Below, piece after piece: positions 61,565 to 64,000 of a DNA stretch of 64,000 bases. The notes beneath the pieces were generated by a model, which saw only the letters and a list, made by a program, of their open reading frames with translations, did not search any database and was not told where the DNA came from. The stretch is from Alitta virens (taxonomy: Eukaryota; Annelida; Polychaeta; Phyllodocida; Nereididae). The translations under genes and the position numbers were made by a program. How positions within the stretch are numbered: the first letter of the stretch is position 1; the number at the start of each line of letters is the position of its first letter. The stretch spans positions 27,598,145 to 27,662,144 of the forward strand of contig OW028574.1 of NCBI GenBank assembly GCA_932294295.1, read 5' to 3'.

Positions 61565-63522
61565 GTGCACTTAGCACAGCCAATGAGAGGAAGAGGACGA
61601 AGCGTGCATTATGATAACCAGGTGGGGCACTCGTGCGTAGCGGGGTCAAGGCCGTTGCAGAGAGCCAGGATGCTGACAAGAAAACAAACGACAACAACGC
61701 AACACCGAAGTGAAATACTCTATAGTAGCGTCAGGGAACGACGTGACACAGTAAAATTATCAAGAGTACACAGCCATGTAGGAAGTGCACTTAGCAGTGA
61801 GATGCCAGACTCACAGACCGCGCCGATGAAGTAGTAAGTTAGGTCCACTTAGCACAGCCAATGAGAGACAGAGGACGAAGCGTGCAGTATGATAGCTACG
61901 TGGGGCACTCGTGCGTTGCGGGGTGAAGGCCGATGTAGAGGGCCAGGATGCTGACAAGAAAACTAACGACAACAACGCAACAATAAAGTGAAATACTCTA
62001 TAATAGCCTTATAGAATGACGTGGCACAGTTAAATTATCAAGAGTACACAGCCATGTAGGAAGTGCACTAAGCAGTGAGATGCCAGACTCACAGACCGCG
62101 CCGATTAAGTAGTAAGGTAGGTCCACTTGGCACAGCCAATCAGAGGCAGAGGACGTAGCGTGCATTATGATAGCCACGTGGGGCACTCGTGCGTAGCGGG
62201 GTCAAGGCCGTTGCAGAGGGAAGTGCACTTAGCAGTGAGATGCCAGACTCACAGGCCGCGCCGATGAAGTAGTAAGTTAGGTCCGCTTAACACAGCCAAT
62301 GAGAGGCAGAGGACGAAGCGTGCAATATGATAGCCACGTGGGGCACTCATGCGTAGCGGGGTCAAGGCCATTGTAGAGGGCCAGGATGCTGAAAAGAAAA
62401 CTAACGACAACAACGCAACACCGAAGTTAAATACTCTATAATAGCCTTTTGCAACGACGTGGCACAGTTAAATTATCAAAAGTACACACACAGCCATGTA
62501 GGAAGTGCACTAAGCAGTGAGATGCCAGACTCGCAGACCGCGCCGATTAAGTAGTAAGGTAGGTCCACTTGGCACAGCCAATGAGAGGCAGAGGACGAAG
62601 CGTGCATTATGATAGCCACGTGGGGCACTCGTGCGTAGCGGGGTCAAGGCCGTTGCAGAGAGCCAGGATGCTGACAAGAAAACAAACGACAACAACGCAA
62701 CACCGAAGTGAAATACTCTATAGTAGCGTCAGGGAACGACGTGGCACAGTTGAATTATCAAGAGTACACAAAAATGTAGGAAGTGCACTTAGCAGTGAGA
62801 TGCCAGACTCACAGGCCGCGCCGATGAAGTAGTAAGTAAGGTCCACTTAGCACAGCCAATGAGAGGCAGAGGACGAAGCGTGCATTATGATAGCCATGTG
62901 GGGCACTCGTGCGTAGCGGGGTCAAGGCCGTTGGAGAGGGCCAGGATGCTGACAAGAAAACTAATGACAACAACGCAACACCGAAGTTAAATACTCTATA
63001 ATAGCCTTTTGGAACGAAGTGGCACAGTTAAATTATCAAGAGTACACAGCCATGTAGGAAGTGCACTTAGCAGTGAGATGCCAGACTCACACACCGCGCC
63101 GATTAAGCAGCAAGTTATGTCCACTTAGCACAGCCAATGAGAGGAAGAGGACGAAGCGTGCAATATGATAGCCACGTGGGGCAATCGTGCGTAGCGGTGT
63201 CAAGGCCGTTGTAGAGGGCCAGGATGCTGACAAGAAAACTAACGACAACAACGCGACACCAAAGTGAAACACTCTATAATAGCCTTATGTTAGTCACGTG
63301 GGGCACTCGTGCGTAGCGGGGTCAAGGCCGTTGTAGAGGGCCAGGATGCTGACAAGAAAACCAACGACAACAACGCAACACTAAAGTGAAATACTCTATA
63401 ATAGCCTTATGGAATGACGTGGCACAGTTAAATCATCAAGAGTACACACACACCCATGTAGGAAGTGCACTTAGCAGTGAGATGCCAGACTCACAGGCCG
63501 CGCCGATGAAGTAGTAAGGTAG
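61565..63522 (+). repeat. 1958-bp module A''-L-M-C-H-I-J/J'
   Basis: Unit starts: A'' 61565, L 61843, M 62121 (GACGTAGCG), C 62281, H 62563, I 62841, hybrid J/J' 63119 (404 bp). The hybrid has the J front (GGGGCAATCG, GCGGTGTC) and the J' end (CACAGGCC...GTAAGGTAG), so the K unit that should follow J is missing. Confidence 0.93.
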
Positions 63523-64000
63523 GTGCACTTAGCACAGCCAATGAGAGGAAGAGGACGAAGCGTGCATTATGATAACCAGGTGGGGCACTCGTGCGTAGCG
63601 GGGTCAAGGCCGTTGCAGAGAGCCAGGATGCTGACAAGAAAACCAACGACAACAACGCAACACCGAAGTGAAATACTCTATAGTAGCGTCAGGGAACGAC
63701 GTGACACAGTTAAATTATCAAGAGTACACAGCCATGTAGGAAGTGCACTTAGCAGTGAGATGCCAGACTCACAGGCCGCGCCGATGAAGTAGTAAGGTAG
63801 GTGCACTTAGCACAGCCAATGAGAGGAAGAGGACGAAGCGTGCATTATGATAACCAGGTGGGGCACTCGAGCGTAGCGGGGTCAAGGCCGTTGCAGAGAG
63901 CCAGGATGCTGACAAGAAAACAAACGACAACAACGCAACACCGAAGTGAAATACTCTATAGTAGCGTCAGGGAACGACGTGACACAGTTAAATTATCAAG
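63523..64000 (+). repeat. Adjacent E-like units at right window edge
   Basis: Two E-like units lie next to each other: 63523-63800 (278 bp, with AAAACCAACG) and 63801-64000 (cut by the window, with private CACTCGAGCG). Both start GTGCAC and have ATAACCAGGTGG. The first ends CACAGGCC...GTAAGGTAG. Direct neighbours of this same type are seen nowhere else in the window, where a 278-bp GTGCAC unit is followed by a GTCC unit. Confidence 0.92.

Larger units (their letters stand above)
1..64000 (+). repeat. Satellite array, ~280-bp monomer, higher-order organised
   Basis: Every base tiles into consecutive units that begin GTSCACTTRGCACAGCC (or a one- or two-base variant) and end near GCCGATKAAGTAGTAAG. 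I count 230 units: most are 278 or 282 bp, 32 are 160 bp and 30 are 400-404 bp. All are in direct orientation. Each full unit carries, in order: CCAAT at unit position 16, usually CACGTG at 55, GGGTCAAGGCC at 79, CCAGGATGCTGA near 103, ACGACAACAACGC near 125, a TATA-like CTCTATARTAG near 155, TATCAAGAGTACAC near 195 and GAAGTGCACT near 218. No transposon, inversion, gene or unique spacer interrupts the 64 kb. I do not recognise the family name. Assignment to a centromeric or subtelomeric site is inference. Confidence 0.97.

Noticed and set aside
1..64000. CRISPR array
   Set aside because: Repeats are 160-404 bp with no short repeat and unique-spacer alternation, and nothing resembling cas genes is present.
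1..64000. rRNA, tRNA or other structured RNA gene array
   Set aside because: No stretch matches 5S, 5.8S or other rRNA landmarks that I know, and the tRNA-like boxes lack the stems and the TTC core of a real tRNA gene.
1..64000. Terminal repeats, target-site duplications or a reverse-transcriptase or transposase fragment
   Set aside because: No inverted or long terminal repeats stand out from the array, and none of the six frames holds more than about 90 codons.

Overview
The whole window is one head-to-tail satellite array. I tiled it from end to end into 230 units (the first and last are cut by the window edges). There is no convincing gene, RNA gene, transposon, inversion or unique sequence anywhere in it. 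The basic monomer is 278 or 282 bp, all units point the same way, and the window starts and ends inside the array. This organisation points to a eukaryotic nuclear genome and to a constitutive-heterochromatin type of locus (centromeric, pericentromeric or subtelomeric). The sequence does not let me name the species or lineage.

Unit boundaries are placed at the G of the recurring start GTSCACTTRGCACAGCC; this phase is arbitrary but kept throughout. Unit types get letters here. A, E, G, H and L are 278 bp. C, F and K are 282 bp and carry a longer AC run. I is 278 bp. B, D and M are 160-bp internally deleted units. J and J' are 404-bp units with a 122-bp internal duplication. K2, J2, A3 and L2 are a private variant set seen only in two places. 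A'' looks like an E front joined to an A back. Slash names (C/I, J'/F, I/J', A/C, J/J') are hybrid units.

The units follow a strict order and form higher-order modules. They are: a 3242-bp module A-B-C-D-E-F-G-F-H-I-J-K (196, 6797, 11719, 23204); a 3520-bp module A''-L-M-C-D-E-F-G-F-H-I-J-K (27566, 38491, 45653); a 2240-bp module A-L-M-C-H-I-J-K (4558, 17201, 32206, 35566, 42011); a 1120-bp module A-L-M-J' (3438, 26446, 31086, 34446); a 1402-bp module A-L-M-C-J' (19440, 44251); and a 6274-bp repeat with private variants (49173 and 55447). Modules are shuffled rather than arranged with one fixed period.

The picture is of an actively recombining array. There are two old length-changing events with shifts of about 120 bp that spread as unit types, hybrid units at crossover sites, a dimer sub-array that varies from one to three copies, and recombinant haplotypes inside the J unit. 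A weak RNA polymerase III-like promoter pattern is noted as a hypothesis only. Open frames in the units are by-products of the repeat and are not annotated as genes.
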